Source: JAWWPY01 sp964412845
GTDB taxonomy: Bacteria > Actinomycetota > Actinomycetes > Streptosporangiales > Streptosporangiaceae
Assembly (NCBI GenBank): GCA_964412845.1
Contig: CAYPQM010000265.1
Coordinates: forward strand, 1 to 5,573
Length of the DNA: 5,573 nt
Reading direction: 5' to 3'
Positions 5,052-5,573 of this stretch are shown piece by piece. The position numbers and the translations under genes are program-made. Numbering within the stretch: the stretch's first letter is position 1; the number at the start of each line of letters is the position of its first letter. Under the pieces are notes generated by a model. It was given only the letters and a program-made list of their open reading frames with translations, was not told the origin of the DNA and did not search any database.

Positions 5052-5573
5052 ATGCTCGGCGCCGGCTGGACTGAGTTCGTCGCCCTGGTCGCCGCCTATG
5101 CCGTCGCGGTGCTGGCCACCCCGGCCGGGATCTCCGGTGCGGTGCTTCTCCTGCCGTTCCAGGTTGCCGTCCTGGGCACGCCCAGCCCGGCGGTCACCCC
5201 GACCAACTTGCTCTATAACGTCGTCGCCACGCCTGGCGCGCTGTACCGCTACTGGCGGCAGGGGCAGACCGGCGGCCGCCTCGCCGTGGTCCTCGTCGCC
5301 GGGACGCTGCCCGGTGTCGTCGCCGGATCGGTCATCCGCGTGGAACTCCTGCCCGGCCCGCACGTATTCGACTTCGTTGTCGCGGCGGTCTTGCTGCCCC
5401 TCGGCGGATGGCTGGCCGCTACCAGGCCGACCCGCCCGGGCAGCGCCGCCCGGACGGCCCGGAACATGCCCCAGCCTCTACTGATCTTGCTGGCCGCCGT
5501 GGTCGGATGTGCCGGCGGCATCTACGGCATCGGGGGCGGATCCATCCTCGCGCCCGTTCTCATCGGAACCGGG
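5052..5573 (+). CDS. TauE/SafE (TSUP) family membrane transporter, 3' end outside window
   Basis: The first 174 codons of a TSUP integral membrane protein lie here and the frame is open to the last base. Characterised members of this family export sulfite, sulfoacetate or related organosulfur anions; the substrate here is unknown. Hydrophobic segments fall at about residues 8-41, 77-95, 105-123 and 143-171. Family marks are TPAGISGAVLLLP (23-35), the loop SPAVTPTNLLYN (45-56) with TPGAL, and the matching second-half signature GGIYGIGGGSI (155-165). These two halves reflect the internal duplication of the family, so roughly the C-terminal third is missing from the window. The ATG at 5052 is the first possible start: an in-frame TAG sits at 5040-5042. 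It is divergent from the alpha/beta hydrolase across a 189-base region with palindromes. Confidence 0.88.
   Translation, partial: MLGAGWTEFVALVAAYAVAVLATPAGISGAVLLLPFQVAVLGTPSPAVTPTNLLYNVVATPGALYRYWRQGQTGGRLAVVLVAGTLPGVVAGSVIRVELLPGPHVFDFVVAAVLLPLGGWLAATRPTRPGSAARTARNMPQPLLILLAAVVGCAGGIYGIGGGSILAPVLIGTG

Noticed and set aside
5016..5363. A 115-codon minus-strand frame opposite the TSUP gene
   Set aside because: The product is a low-complexity Gly/Arg/Asp/Glu string; the plus strand encodes clear TSUP signatures.

Overview
The window is high-GC DNA with strong G/C at third codon positions, frequent GTG/TTG start options and possible leaderless starts. This suggests a filamentous or related actinomycete; I cannot name the genus from sequence alone. 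No tRNA, rRNA, CRISPR, insertion sequence or phage gene was seen.

Layout: (1) 2-646 (+) is the 3' part of a SCO1/SenC-type thioredoxin-fold copper protein whose frame runs off the left edge. (2) 647-1115 is a long non-coding leader or intergenic stretch. It holds a tandem 9-bp direct repeat with an 11-bp period, a GTGAC/GTCAC inverted repeat, a hairpin followed by TTTT, and a possible decayed small ORF. (3) 1116-3386 (+) encodes a large secreted protein. It has a signal peptide, about 61 pentapeptide repeats in four blocks separated by three near-identical inserts, two Ig-like domains and a C-terminal domain resembling the PxKF family. (4) 3387-3480 is a short convergent spacer with a GC-rich hairpin. 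(5) 3481-4059 (-) is a small P-loop kinase/ATPase of the zeta-toxin/AAA_33 type. (6) 4158-4862 (-) is an alpha/beta hydrolase of the plant-methylesterase/EstC-like group. (7) 4863-5051 is a divergent promoter region with two palindromes. (8) 5052-5573 (+) is the N-terminal 174 codons of a TauE/SafE (TSUP) membrane transporter that leaves the window on the right.

The genes look like four or five separate transcription units rather than one pathway. The hydrolase and kinase share a strand, but a hairpin and a possible promoter lie between them. The hydrolase and the TSUP transporter are divergent and may share an operator. I see no convincing multi-gene novel system. The most unusual object is the secreted pentapeptide protein, with its regular inserts and paired cysteines, together with the structured DNA upstream of it.
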